In this document: positions 40,773 through 50,561 of the stretch, one piece after another
Numbering within the stretch: position 1 is the stretch's first letter
Layout: each line of letters opens with the position of its first letter
Origin: Microcoleus sp. FACHB-68
GTDB taxonomy: Bacteria; Cyanobacteriota; Cyanobacteriia; Cyanobacteriales; Oscillatoriaceae
Direction: 5' to 3'
NCBI RefSeq assembly: GCF_014695715.1
Contig: NZ_JACJOT010000001.1
Location: forward strand, 349,993-413,992
DNA length: 64,000 nt
Notes under the pieces: generated by a model
The model's input: the letters and a program-made list of their open reading frames with translations, nothing else
What the model was told of the DNA's origin: nothing
The model's database searches: none
Made by a program: the position numbers and the translations under genes

Positions 40773-40955
40773 GCCTTTACGACTACTCTTTATAAATTGA
40801 TTTCTGATCAGTCATTTTATTCGCACCGGCATCCAACTAGATTGTTAACTCTAGAGAGTGCTACGATTTCCTTCCAGGCAAATTCTGCCAAAATATCGCT
40901 CAGGGGTATGGCGTGTTCCGTACTTCAATCACTCCAAAGTAGACATTTAAACGCC

Positions 40956-42143
40956 ATGAAGCTGGTTTGTGCCCAAAGTGACCTCAGTACCAATTTATCA
41001 CTCGTAAGTCGTGCCGTGCCTTCTCGTCCGACGCATCCAGTGCTTGCCAATGTGCTCTTGAGTGCGGATGTGGAAACGCAGCGGGTGCAGTTGACAGGAT
41101 TTGACCTCAGCCTCGGACTTCGCACCAGTTTTGCCGCCTCTGTGGAAGAGGGGGGAGAAATGACGCTGCCGGCAAAACTGCTCAATGATATTGTGTCGCG
41201 TTTGCCCCAAGGAGAGATCACGCTAGAGGTTGAAGAAGCCGGCGCAGGCGGTGAGGGTTCAGATGCCGGTATTACCGCCACCATCACTTCAACTTCAGGA
41301 CGCTACAAAGTGCGGGGAATGGGGGTAGAAGAATTTCCAGAGTTGCCGGTTGTGGAAAATGGTCAAGCAATCTATTTGCCTGGTGAAGCTTTAATTGAAG
41401 GACTGCGGGGTTCCCTGTTCGCCACCAGTGCGGATGAAACCAAGCAGGTACTCACCGGCGTGCACCTGAAAGTTGGGCAAGATGACTTAGAATTTGCAGC
41501 GACTGATGGCCACCGGCTGGCTGTTGTGCAAACGCCTAAACAGGGTAAGGTTGATGATGAGTCAGATCAGCCAGAAACTGACAGCCGAGAATTTGAAATG
41601 ACGGTTCCGGCGAGAGCATTGCGGGAATTGGAACGGATGGTGGGAATGCGCCAAGGATCTGAACCGATTGCCTTGCATTTTGACCAAGGGCAAATTGTTT
41701 TTGAGTTGGGAGATCAGCGGCTGACGAGCCGAAAATTGGAAGGGCAGTATCCGGCTTACAGACAATTAATTCCCAAAAACTTTTCTAACCAAGTTAATGT
41801 TGACCGGCGGCAACTGTTGAGCGCTCTAGAGCGAATTGCGGTGCTGGCAGATCAAAAGAATAATATTGTCAAGTGTACGCTTGATAGCGAGAACCAGCAG
41901 ATTTTTCTATCAGTTGAAGCGGCGGATGTGGGGAGTGGAAGAGAGTCAATGCCGGCACAAATTTCGGCAGACGAACCGAAAGAAATTGCCTTCAATGTTA
42001 AATATCTGATGGATGGGTTAAAAGTGCTAAGCACTTCTGAAATTCAGATCCAGCTTAATTTAGCAACAAATCCTGTGGTTCTAACGCCGTTGGGAGGGAT
42101 GAAAATGATTTATTTAGTCATGCCGGTGCAATTAAGAGCTTGA
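40956..42143 (+). CDS. dnaN: DNA polymerase III sliding clamp (beta subunit)
   Basis: Ring-shaped processivity factor of the replicase. I chose ATG at 40956, giving 395 aa that begin MKLVCAQSDLSTNLSLVSRAVPSRPTHPVLANVLL, the conserved start of domain I. An open frame from 40731 would translate the DnaA-box region and is rejected. The three clamp domains are visible through LTGFDLSLGLRTSF, LTGVHLKVGQDDLEFAATDGHRLAV and the C-terminal YLVMPVQLRA, where MPV(Q)LR forms the partner-binding pocket end. The next gene begins 18 bases after the stop, so dnaN may be cotranscribed with the unknown pair behind it. Confidence 0.97.
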   Translation: MKLVCAQSDLSTNLSLVSRAVPSRPTHPVLANVLLSADVETQRVQLTGFDLSLGLRTSFAASVEEGGEMTLPAKLLNDIVSRLPQGEITLEVEEAGAGGEGSDAGITATITSTSGRYKVRGMGVEEFPELPVVENGQAIYLPGEALIEGLRGSLFATSADETKQVLTGVHLKVGQDDLEFAATDGHRLAVVQTPKQGKVDDESDQPETDSREFEMTVPARALRELERMVGMRQGSEPIALHFDQGQIVFELGDQRLTSRKLEGQYPAYRQLIPKNFSNQVNVDRRQLLSALERIAVLADQKNNIVKCTLDSENQQIFLSVEAADVGSGRESMPAQISADEPKEIAFNVKYLMDGLKVLSTSEIQIQLNLATNPVVLTPLGGMKMIYLVMPVQLRA

Positions 42144-42161
42144 TAACCTGCTGGAGCTAAG

Positions 42162-45100
42162 ATGGTGAACAATTTAAGTCAGGGCGGCGATGATCTCGTT
42201 TCTGTAGATTACGAAAATTTACTGGAGAAAATTTTAGAAGTTCTGCAAAATCAGCAGAACCCGTTTAATCTTTCAGAAGACGGGAATCGCCTACTGATTG
42301 ATATTGACACTGTCGCGGCTGGGGTTGCTTCTATGCCGATGAACAACCCCTTGGGGGCATCTGCTAATAGTGCTCAGGCTGCTACGGTTAATTTTAGTCC
42401 GGGTTTCAGTCAGCGTTTTCCTACTCAAATTAGGCAGATTAGAGATAGATTGCAGCAGCTTATTGAGTTGGCAATTCCTCAAGAAAATTTTGGGGATTCA
42501 ATTGAGGATTTTGTCAATAATTTGATCTCAAACTTGGAGAGTTTTAAAGGCGATGAGGCGTTGGATTTTACCTATCCCTTTGATAATAAGTATAAGGGGT
42601 TGCAAAAGCAGCGCATAACCTTCCGTGACAATGAAGCCGGCACCACAAAATTGCTTAAATTTCACAAGCTGACAATTACTGTGGGGGGAACGGGAGATTT
42701 TAATGCTCAATTGCGAAAAAGTTTAGAAAATTATATCAAAGTTCAGTTTGCCGGCGCGAGTGAACAAGAACGGGAAGACTTGGGTTATGTTCTGGAGGAT
42801 CTTGTCGCCAATCAGAACACTGATTTTTACACGCTGAAGCGAATTTTAGACACAGAAACGCTTGGGAAGCTCAAGAAGCAGGCACAAATCCATTATTTGG
42901 AGTTTCTCAGAGATAATATCAACACCGGCAGCAGCAACACGAATACTGAAGGTGCTATTTATTTAGAAGTTCTGATCCGGCGTTTGTTGTTGATCAATCA
43001 GTATATTGATGATGTGGAAAAACCGGATGGGGATTACCAAGTCAGTTATGCCGGTGAGTCCGTAAACTATAGAGATTGGTTTTCGCGTGCTGATGCATTT
43101 GAGCGGCTACCGATCATTCCCATCATAGATGGTTATTTGGGAGAAAGTAAGGATGAAAACCGAGGGGAGTTGAAGTTTATCTTCGGTTTAAAGCTCAAAT
43201 TTGGCGGGCCGGTGCAGACGTTTGGGGGCAAACGTGTCTTTGATTATTATTTAGATGTAATTGATCCAAATAGTAAGCTGCATCAAGCGGAATTGGCCGA
43301 TCCTTCGAGGCGGAAAACTTTTGCGACAAAGGTATTAACGACCGTATTTTTGTATTACTTCGTATTTGCCGGCGCTGACGCATCTGCAAGCGATTACACC
43401 CCTAATTTGGATTTGGAATATAACCCAATTCCACGCTTTGAAAAAGCCCTCCTCATCTTGCGAGGATCTGACGATGCAGCAAAAGAAAGTCTGCTTCGGG
43501 GGATGAGAAGGGGTTTTGAGAAATACAAGGTGAAATCCAAAATTAATAAGTTAAAGCAGGTTTTGAAAAATCTGCTAGAACACAAAACTTCCTTCCCCAC
43601 AGAAGAATATCCCCTGCATATTTATGTAAAAACCAGTCTGCTTGAGCGAGACATTGACACCATTTGTAATAGAGGCACATTTTTTAAAGAGGTTTTGAGA
43701 GGAAATTCTAAGCAAGTCTTGAAATATATCTCTGTTGAGAAACCCCATACCCGAACAAATGCGTTAATTACACTTCCTGCCAGCATTACTATCACTGACG
43801 TTCACTATTTTTCTACAGACGATCAGCAAAGTTTTAGCATGGAATATGATATAAAAGGTGTCAGAGGGTTGCCGGTGCTTTTAGTATCAAAAGACGACAG
43901 ATGCCGAAAAGTTTACGGAGAGGGGTTCCAGAAGCGAAAGTTAATTGCGTTTCCCTATAGTCTAGAGAGAAATAATCTAGAATCGCAGCCGGCTTTTATT
44001 TATCGATTTACCTTCTCTTTGCTTGTTTATATCTGTATGAAACTCCTATTAAACAAGCAGAAAATGTTATTTATCCCCATTTTACGGCTGCAAGTGAGCA
44101 ACAAGGAGGACGACTCACCCATCGAAACATTCATGTTAGGTTTTTCGATGGTCTTGTCTCATTTATTGAATCAAGAACATCGCGCCAATGCTCAGGGTAT
44201 AGATATTAGTCGAAGTCTTAATTTTAAAATTAAAAATGCGATGAGTTCTCTCTATTCTGTGCTGCCTAAAAAATTTCGCTTCACAGATCCCTTACTGGCA
44301 CCTGAAATAGATAAACTCGCCATCATTATCGTTTCCAGTCGGGAAAGCGATAGGAGATGGGGAAGTTCTCAAAAAATCTCAAACTTAATGGGAGAAATTG
44401 TTGGGGTAGTGCCTCAAACTGATGGCAGTGTCAGGATACAGTTACTCAGGACATTTTCTGCCAATTACGACTCTCAACAGATGTTCACAGAACCAACAGC
44501 CATCAGCGACGAAATTCACAAGCTATATGACATGGGATTTAGGCACTTTTTATATATTGCCAAAGCGCCTTATTCCAGCACCTTGCACATGACACAGCGA
44601 GAGGAAGATGATGGACTCTTTTTTATGTCAAGAGATGTGATCCGTCATTTAAAAGCAGATTATACTGATATCAAAATTTACCCCATGTTTTTTGATAAAT
44701 ACTATGCCGTGAAGCTGGCAGAAAAACTTGAGGTTAGCTCGCTCTATATTCAAGATACAATGGAGCTGACAGCTTTAGTAGATGCTCACAGTAAGCAATC
44801 TGTCGTGTTTTTCAACCTCTTTAATGGGATTACCATTTCTACTGATGATCGCCACTATAACGGAGTGATTTCTTATGCCACTCTACTCAACATTTATCAA
44901 AACCTTCTGGATGATGAAGATATCCGTAAAGGGCTAATTTCTGAAGGTGCCTTGAAAAATCAAATATTGCAGTATTTAAGCTTATTTCACTTTTCTCGTT
45001 ACCAAGCATTTCCTAAGAAAAATCAGCCCATCAGTTTTAAGCTAGATCCCTACGATAACCTGATCGGAGACTATTCTGTTGGTGCGCGCTCTTTCTTTAA

Positions 45101-45185
45101 GCACATGACAGGAAACGGGACTTTTAATTTTCTAGCGTTTTTAACAGAAGTCAGAAGATATTTAAACGCACCAGGAGATAAGTAG
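42162..45185 (+). CDS. Large protein of unknown family, partner of the downstream helicase-like protein
   Basis: 1007-aa soluble protein starting 18 bases after dnaN with GGAG before its ATG. I recognise no domain. The first 350 residues are mainly helical and acidic. The middle is mixed, with many positively charged helices (RRGFEKYKVKSKINKLKQVLKNLLEHK). In the C-terminal third, KLAIIIVSSRESDRRW (about 718-733), VRIQLLRTFSANYDS, DEIHKLYDMGFRHFLYIAKAPYSS (about 784-806) and SVVFFNLFNGITIS give a strand-strand-strand-helix-strand order that recalls RNase H or PIWI folds, but the typical catalytic signature is not evident. The gene is AT-richer than dnaN. It ends two bases before the next gene, so both are surely coexpressed. 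Confidence 0.8.
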   Translation: MVNNLSQGGDDLVSVDYENLLEKILEVLQNQQNPFNLSEDGNRLLIDIDTVAAGVASMPMNNPLGASANSAQAATVNFSPGFSQRFPTQIRQIRDRLQQLIELAIPQENFGDSIEDFVNNLISNLESFKGDEALDFTYPFDNKYKGLQKQRITFRDNEAGTTKLLKFHKLTITVGGTGDFNAQLRKSLENYIKVQFAGASEQEREDLGYVLEDLVANQNTDFYTLKRILDTETLGKLKKQAQIHYLEFLRDNINTGSSNTNTEGAIYLEVLIRRLLLINQYIDDVEKPDGDYQVSYAGESVNYRDWFSRADAFERLPIIPIIDGYLGESKDENRGELKFIFGLKLKFGGPVQTFGGKRVFDYYLDVIDPNSKLHQAELADPSRRKTFATKVLTTVFLYYFVFAGADASASDYTPNLDLEYNPIPRFEKALLILRGSDDAAKESLLRGMRRGFEKYKVKSKINKLKQVLKNLLEHKTSFPTEEYPLHIYVKTSLLERDIDTICNRGTFFKEVLRGNSKQVLKYISVEKPHTRTNALITLPASITITDVHYFSTDDQQSFSMEYDIKGVRGLPVLLVSKDDRCRKVYGEGFQKRKLIAFPYSLERNNLESQPAFIYRFTFSLLVYICMKLLLNKQKMLFIPILRLQVSNKEDDSPIETFMLGFSMVLSHLLNQEHRANAQGIDISRSLNFKIKNAMSSLYSVLPKKFRFTDPLLAPEIDKLAIIIVSSRESDRRWGSSQKISNLMGEIVGVVPQTDGSVRIQLLRTFSANYDSQQMFTEPTAISDEIHKLYDMGFRHFLYIAKAPYSSTLHMTQREEDDGLFFMSRDVIRHLKADYTDIKIYPMFFDKYYAVKLAEKLEVSSLYIQDTMELTALVDAHSKQSVVFFNLFNGITISTDDRHYNGVISYATLLNIYQNLLDDEDIRKGLISEGALKNQILQYLSLFHFSRYQAFPKKNQPISFKLDPYDNLIGDYSVGARSFFKHMTGNGTFNFLAFLTEVRRYLNAPGDK

Positions 45186-45187
45186 AA

Positions 45188-48100
45188 ATGACAGCAAAAA
45201 TTGCCGAAGATTTGGGGCGCTTATTTGAAGTTGGATTCAATATTGGAATTTTGGCTTATATTAAACAAAACAAGATTAAGTCCCAGTTTGGTGATTTGTA
45301 CTCTCAAGATTTGCAACAGCTAAAGTTCGCAAAGATGCTCAAGCGGATAGATGGCTATTTTATCAACCCGCTGGCAAGGCAGATGGCTGAGAAATGGAGT
45401 GGATTTTTTCTGCAAAAAGGGTTTCTGGCGGGGTTGAATTTCTTCCGCGAGTACATCCAATCGAATGGGTGGATTGAAAGCCGGCATCTAGAAATTCTGT
45501 ATTATCAGTGCAAATTTTGTGGCGATAACAGCATTGGAACCTATGAGAATAAGACAAACATTCAGTGGTTTAGAGAAGTTCTGTCGCAGTTTGAGAAGCT
45601 TACTGAGGATGACATTGAACACTACATACAACGATATTTTAACCTAGATTTAGATCAAGGCAAGAAAGGAGAGTTTGTCAATGCCGACACCCTTATCTTA
45701 CTGCGAAATCGCCGACAATTTAGAGTTTTCTGTGTTGATTTATCAGTATTTTCGGTGAAAACGTCTGAAGATGTTCAAGATTTAAATTATGTCGAAATTC
45801 TCCGGCGCTTATTAATTAGAGACATTAGTTATTTAAAATCGAAAAGTGTATTTTCTAATCTGCGAATAGACGCTGAAAGTTTAGGGTTAGACTTTGCTGA
45901 AGATTTGAGAAGTTATTTTACAGCTTTTAAATACCATGATAAGGAAAGCGCCAAGTTAATCCAGGCTGCCGGTTACACTCATAGCTTTTATGAATTTCTC
46001 CGAGAAACCGGCATTGTAAAAGACGAAATGCCGGTGATATTTAACGCAGTCGGATACAGTGATCGTGGCATCAATGCCATATCAGTAAATCGAGAAAAGT
46101 TGGAAGTATTAAAAACTTGTTATCAAATTTATAAGCATGATTCTAGCCCGAAACAGCTTAACGATGCCCGTTTATCAGTTTTAAATAAAATTAAACGCAG
46201 TGTTTATGGAAGTTTTGATCGAGGGAAAGAGTTTGTTGATTCTCTCTTAGCAATTCCATCTGATAGAATAACTTGTGTGTCTCATCAAGAACAAGTCGAT
46301 AGATTTTTTAATTCCGTCGGAGAAGTGCCGGCACACCTTCAGCAGCAGCTAGGTTTAAGTGGCACAATGAACCTAAAACAAGCTCATGCAGAATTGATAA
46401 AAAAAGAACTGGAAAGTCCTGTAACTTATATATTTTTAACCGGCAACCCCGGAATCGGCAAAACCACGGCGATTGTTGATTTCTTAAAAAGTGAAAAGAT
46501 AAAAAACGAAGGGTTTTTATTTTTCTATGTAAGTCCTAGAAAACAAGTCAATTTAGATATTGTCGAAAAGTTTAAAGACAAAGAGACACAATTGCTATGC
46601 GATGATCGGTTAATTTGTCTGAACACAAATGCTGATTTAATCAGAGATAACAATCAATTTGGTCGCTATACTGTCCAGTATCTCGCGAATCATCCAATCC
46701 AGGGTGATTTTTCAGTTAATTTTCTTGATAGCCGCGTCATTGATCGAAAAAATGCTCGCTTAAACCGGCTTAAAAGGCCGGCAGACGATGTTATTCAAGA
46801 TGCAGGACAAAAAACAAGAGGCGTACTCAACAGCATTTGTGAGGCGATTTACACCTTGCTAACCCATCAAATTTCAACTAATATCGTCGCTACTGTTTCT
46901 ATCCAGTCTTTGAAAAAAACTGATACAGGGGATACATTAAAGCATTTTGAGAAAATATTTAGAGATGCTTATAACGAGCGAGAAGGAACTGTCATTTCCA
47001 CGAGAATGCAAGGAATTTCTAGCCGAATTAAGCATTTATTTATCATGATCGATGAAATCACAGGCGACGATGGCGGTGTTGAATTTTTACAAGGCATTGC
47101 CAAGATTATATCTAAATATCAATTAAATCTCCCACAACATGGGTTTAATACCAAAATTATCATAGCCGATGCTTCCATTGTTCACAAAGATGTGATCACC
47201 CAACATCTTGAAGACACATCGGCTGAACCGGATAAAATCTATTTTAGAAAAGTTGAGCCGGCAAATCTTGAGCAAAACTCGCCTTCAGATCCCTATCAAG
47301 CACTTTCAATCCAGCAATTTAAGTTTAAAGGATGGGATGCAACGGCGATCAATGCGAATTCTTATCCAGCCAGCCGATTGCACATTAGCTACAAAGTTTT
47401 TGTGGAGTCTTACAAATTTAGAGAAGAAGAGCGTTTAAAGAAAGAAGATAACTTAACAAAAAACTTACAAGCAGAAATTTTAACGGATATCGAACTTTTA
47501 TTAAATCGCTCTGATGTAAGTCAGATAATTGTTTATATTCAAAATAAAATGAGATTGTCAGAACTTATTGAAAAAATCAAAAATCATCGAGGAGAGTTTG
47601 AGAAAGCTCAAGATTACCTAGAGATTCATGCCAATATCTCTGAAGAAGAAAAGGAATTAATTCATAAGTATAAAACCGAAGTCAAAATCATATTTATGAC
47701 GGCTTCTGGAAGTCGGGGGCTATCTTTTCCCAAAGCCAAACATATTTTAGTAGAAATCAGCCGGTTTGAAATTGAGCAAAACCTGATGGAAGTCATTCAG
47801 GTGATTTATCGGGGTAGAGGAAATGATGAAATCGATCAACAAGAAAAAAACCTGATTTTTTACTTAGGAGAACAGGCGGCATATTTTGAAGATGCCTCTC
47901 AGTTATCCTTGCAGGAAAGTGTATTAAATGTATTAAATATTTTGCTAATCTTGAAAACCTCAATCATGACGAGGATTCAGGGATATGGACGTATTGGACG
48001 AGACAACTTTTTGATGATACCAGTTGGAGGAAAATCCGTTTCAGCAGCGGGAGAAACCTTTTCTTCTCAAATGGCAAGTTTAATCAAGGCGTTGAAGAAA

Positions 48101-48874
48101 GAATCTCACCTCAATCCCAAAGATATGCGTTTAAAACAAGTTTATACAAGTTTGGAACGCCTTCTCGGCAATGCAGATTTTGTCGTTCGGAATCAAGCCG
48201 AGTCTAACTTTGCCGGCAGTCTTTCTTATTTGCAAGCCAAAGAGGTTTTTAACCGGCAGTTTGCTCAATTAGCAAAAGATAGCTTAGAACAGTTGTTAAA
48301 TTTGGGCAACCTCGAATTTGGTTACATGAGCGGTGGGTTGTTAATTGTGCCCATTGCAGAAAAGACTTTAGAGGAAACCTACTTGATGCGGCTGATAGAA
48401 ATTACCCACGTTGCTAATGATAAATTGTGGAAAAATATGCAATACATTAGTCACAGTAACTCCTACCCAGGAAGTCTGCAATCTGCAATTAAAAATGCCA
48501 TAGAATTCGTTAAAAAGCTGAAAGAAGGAGCCAGTAAAACCCAAAGATTTGAGCAAAATAGCCAACAACTTGATCAATATTACGCCCTGCCTTTATTTAC
48601 TTTTATTGCAGGTGAATCGCTAAAAAATTATTTTGCAGATGAACCAGAAGAACCGACAGAGTCTCAGTTTCGGGATATTCTCTCTGCCTATATCTGCGCC
48701 CTCTACCCAGCCGGCAACATTTTGCCCATTGGCAACCAATATTATGAAGCCCCGTTTGTACTTTTTAGAAGTTATAGTTTAAGTGAGCTTAGGAACAAGC
48801 TTTTTAAAGAAAAATATCTTTTAAATTCCCATGAGTTGAACGTCCTAAATTTAATTTTGTCTAAAGAAACCTAA
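45188..48874 (+). CDS. Large helicase/ATPase-like protein of unknown family
   Basis: 1228-aa protein with AGGAG at 45173-45177 before its ATG. Residues 1-410 are unlike anything I know; GEFVNADTLILL followed by FRVFCVDLS (about 165-190) faintly resembles a PD-(D/E)XK nuclease core without the lysine. Walker A is GNPGIGKT at 419-426. LFIMIDE holds a Walker B acidic pair at 622-623. TASGSRGLSFP at 838-848 and QVIYRGRG at 871-878 fit helicase motifs V and VI of superfamily 2. The C-terminal 300 residues are helical. It most likely moves along or unwinds nucleic acid, together with the 1007-aa partner. The family and process are unknown; a defence role is only a guess. Confidence 0.8.
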   Translation: MTAKIAEDLGRLFEVGFNIGILAYIKQNKIKSQFGDLYSQDLQQLKFAKMLKRIDGYFINPLARQMAEKWSGFFLQKGFLAGLNFFREYIQSNGWIESRHLEILYYQCKFCGDNSIGTYENKTNIQWFREVLSQFEKLTEDDIEHYIQRYFNLDLDQGKKGEFVNADTLILLRNRRQFRVFCVDLSVFSVKTSEDVQDLNYVEILRRLLIRDISYLKSKSVFSNLRIDAESLGLDFAEDLRSYFTAFKYHDKESAKLIQAAGYTHSFYEFLRETGIVKDEMPVIFNAVGYSDRGINAISVNREKLEVLKTCYQIYKHDSSPKQLNDARLSVLNKIKRSVYGSFDRGKEFVDSLLAIPSDRITCVSHQEQVDRFFNSVGEVPAHLQQQLGLSGTMNLKQAHAELIKKELESPVTYIFLTGNPGIGKTTAIVDFLKSEKIKNEGFLFFYVSPRKQVNLDIVEKFKDKETQLLCDDRLICLNTNADLIRDNNQFGRYTVQYLANHPIQGDFSVNFLDSRVIDRKNARLNRLKRPADDVIQDAGQKTRGVLNSICEAIYTLLTHQISTNIVATVSIQSLKKTDTGDTLKHFEKIFRDAYNEREGTVISTRMQGISSRIKHLFIMIDEITGDDGGVEFLQGIAKIISKYQLNLPQHGFNTKIIIADASIVHKDVITQHLEDTSAEPDKIYFRKVEPANLEQNSPSDPYQALSIQQFKFKGWDATAINANSYPASRLHISYKVFVESYKFREEERLKKEDNLTKNLQAEILTDIELLLNRSDVSQIIVYIQNKMRLSELIEKIKNHRGEFEKAQDYLEIHANISEEEKELIHKYKTEVKIIFMTASGSRGLSFPKAKHILVEISRFEIEQNLMEVIQVIYRGRGNDEIDQQEKNLIFYLGEQAAYFEDASQLSLQESVLNVLNILLILKTSIMTRIQGYGRIGRDNFLMIPVGGKSVSAAGETFSSQMASLIKALKKESHLNPKDMRLKQVYTSLERLLGNADFVVRNQAESNFAGSLSYLQAKEVFNRQFAQLAKDSLEQLLNLGNLEFGYMSGGLLIVPIAEKTLEETYLMRLIEITHVANDKLWKNMQYISHSNSYPGSLQSAIKNAIEFVKKLKEGASKTQRFEQNSQQLDQYYALPLFTFIAGESLKNYFADEPEEPTESQFRDILSAYICALYPAGNILPIGNQYYEAPFVLFRSYSLSELRNKLFKEKYLLNSHELNVLNLILSKET

Positions 48875-48944
48875 CGCAATACAGGCAAATAAGCATCATT
48901 GATAGCAAAATGATAGACAACATCCGGCAAACAAAGCCAGTAAA

Positions 48945-50540
48945 ATGCTGAGAATGGGGCAAAAAGATAAAAAGACGTTCCAGGCCGGCATCAAATGGAT
49001 CATGATGTCAGCAGTTTTAGCCCTAGCAAGTGCCGGCGGTTGGCTAATGTATGCCCAAATTATCAACCGGCCAGCCGATCCAGTGCCGGTGCGTCTGATT
49101 GACGTTAAACAAGACAACGTTGAAAGTACAATCAACGAGAGCGGCACAGTGGAACTTGGGGGTCAGCAGACACTCAAATCGCCCCTAGAAGGTGCCGTTG
49201 CTCAAGTATTGGTGCGACAAGGCGAACGCGTTGATTCTGGGGAGCAACTGCTCGTGTTGCGAAACCCGGAACGACAGACAAGCCTCAGCACCCAGCAGGC
49301 GGAAATTCGGAAACAGGAAATCACCCTAGCTAATAACCGGCAGAAAGTTCTCGAAGCCACTGCACAGCTCAACGCTGCCCAAAAGATACTACAGGACATT
49401 GTCAGCCGGCGCGACAATACAAAACAAATTCGTCTCAACGAACAGCAGTTGGAGATCGAAAAACAACAACTCGCCTTAGCAAGCACCCGGCAAAAAGTTC
49501 TTGATGCTAAAGAAAGCCTCGCATCCACACAGCGAGAACTTCGGGAGCTTGAAGAATTAGATCGTCGAGGTTTCATTGCCAAAACGGAACTTCGAGATCA
49601 GGAAGAAAAAGTTCGCAATGCTGAATCTTCTTTACGCGAAGCACAGTCACAAGTGAACACCAATATTATTGAGCAACAACGCCTTCAGTTAGAAATTCAA
49701 AAAATAGAAGAAGAATCTCAAGACCAAGCCGAAGAAGACCGCTCTACATTGCAACAAGCCGAAGCCTCTGAACGAGAGGCCACCGCTGCATTGCGGGAAG
49801 CTGAAGCAGAGGTGGCCACCACGACCATTGCACTACAACAAGCACAATTAGAACGCCAAGAAATTGAAGAGAAACTTCAAGAAAATGTTGTGATTGCCCC
49901 GATTAATGGTGTGATTCTCGACCTCATCGTTAAAGAAGGAGATGGTGTTAACCTCAGCGATAACTTGCTCACCCTGGGCGATCCTTCCCAAGAATTCGTA
50001 AAACTTCAGCTTTCCACTCTGAATGCGGCGCGAGTGAAGCCGAACCAAGAAGCCCGGATCAGCGTGATTGGCCCGGAAGGGCAAACCTTCACCGGCCAGA
50101 TTGTGAGTTTGTCCCCCCTAGCCGGTGCCGGCACCCAAAATAGCCAGGAAGAAGGCGGTGAATCCGCTCAAGCAACCGTGCCGGCAACCGTGCGGCTGAG
50201 CACTCCCAGCGGTAAGCTGATTCCAGGCAGTCAGGTGAATGTGGAAATCGTGTTGGAGGCGCGGCAAAATGTCGTGGTTTTGGATACGGAGGCAATCCAG
50301 CGCGATGGGCCATTACCGTTTGTCTGGGTGCGCGACACTCAAGGCAAAGCTCAGAAACGGCCTGTTAAGCTGGGTTTAGAGGGGTTGGTTACGGTGGAGG
50401 TCAAATCTGGACTGCGACCGGGCGACCAGGTCGTGCTGCCTCCGCCAGAGGCTGCTTTGGAGGCTGGAATGCCGGTAGCTCCCGAAGTAGAACCCCCGAA
50501 AGCTAAAAATGGCAAGGGAAAAACGAGAAATAGAAAGTAA
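48945..50540 (+). CDS. HlyD/MacA-type periplasmic adaptor
   Basis: 531-aa membrane fusion protein that bridges an inner-membrane transporter to an outer-membrane TolC channel. One N-terminal membrane anchor (about 14-38) is followed by the lipoyl half-motif ESTINESGTVELGGQQTLKSPLEGAVAQVLVRQGERV, then a very long coiled coil (about 100-300), the second lipoyl half with VIAPINGVILDLIVKEGDGV and the beta-barrel domains. Cyanobacterial DevB is the closest well-known layout. The C-terminal tail is basic. It forms an operon with the permease and TolC genes that follow (21 bases to the first). Confidence 0.93.
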   Translation: MLRMGQKDKKTFQAGIKWIMMSAVLALASAGGWLMYAQIINRPADPVPVRLIDVKQDNVESTINESGTVELGGQQTLKSPLEGAVAQVLVRQGERVDSGEQLLVLRNPERQTSLSTQQAEIRKQEITLANNRQKVLEATAQLNAAQKILQDIVSRRDNTKQIRLNEQQLEIEKQQLALASTRQKVLDAKESLASTQRELRELEELDRRGFIAKTELRDQEEKVRNAESSLREAQSQVNTNIIEQQRLQLEIQKIEEESQDQAEEDRSTLQQAEASEREATAALREAEAEVATTTIALQQAQLERQEIEEKLQENVVIAPINGVILDLIVKEGDGVNLSDNLLTLGDPSQEFVKLQLSTLNAARVKPNQEARISVIGPEGQTFTGQIVSLSPLAGAGTQNSQEEGGESAQATVPATVRLSTPSGKLIPGSQVNVEIVLEARQNVVVLDTEAIQRDGPLPFVWVRDTQGKAQKRPVKLGLEGLVTVEVKSGLRPGDQVVLPPPEAALEAGMPVAPEVEPPKAKNGKGKTRNRK

Positions 50541-50561
50541 CCGCCCAACTCTAAAATCGAC

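Noticed and set aside
40731..40955. Upstream extension of dnaN
   Set aside because: The extension would translate DnaA boxes; the conserved N-terminus begins at 40956.
42162..45185. Calling the 1007-aa protein a pPIWI-RE or Argonaute
   Set aside because: Only a rough strand/helix order fits; no diagnostic catalytic signature was seen, so it stays an unknown family.
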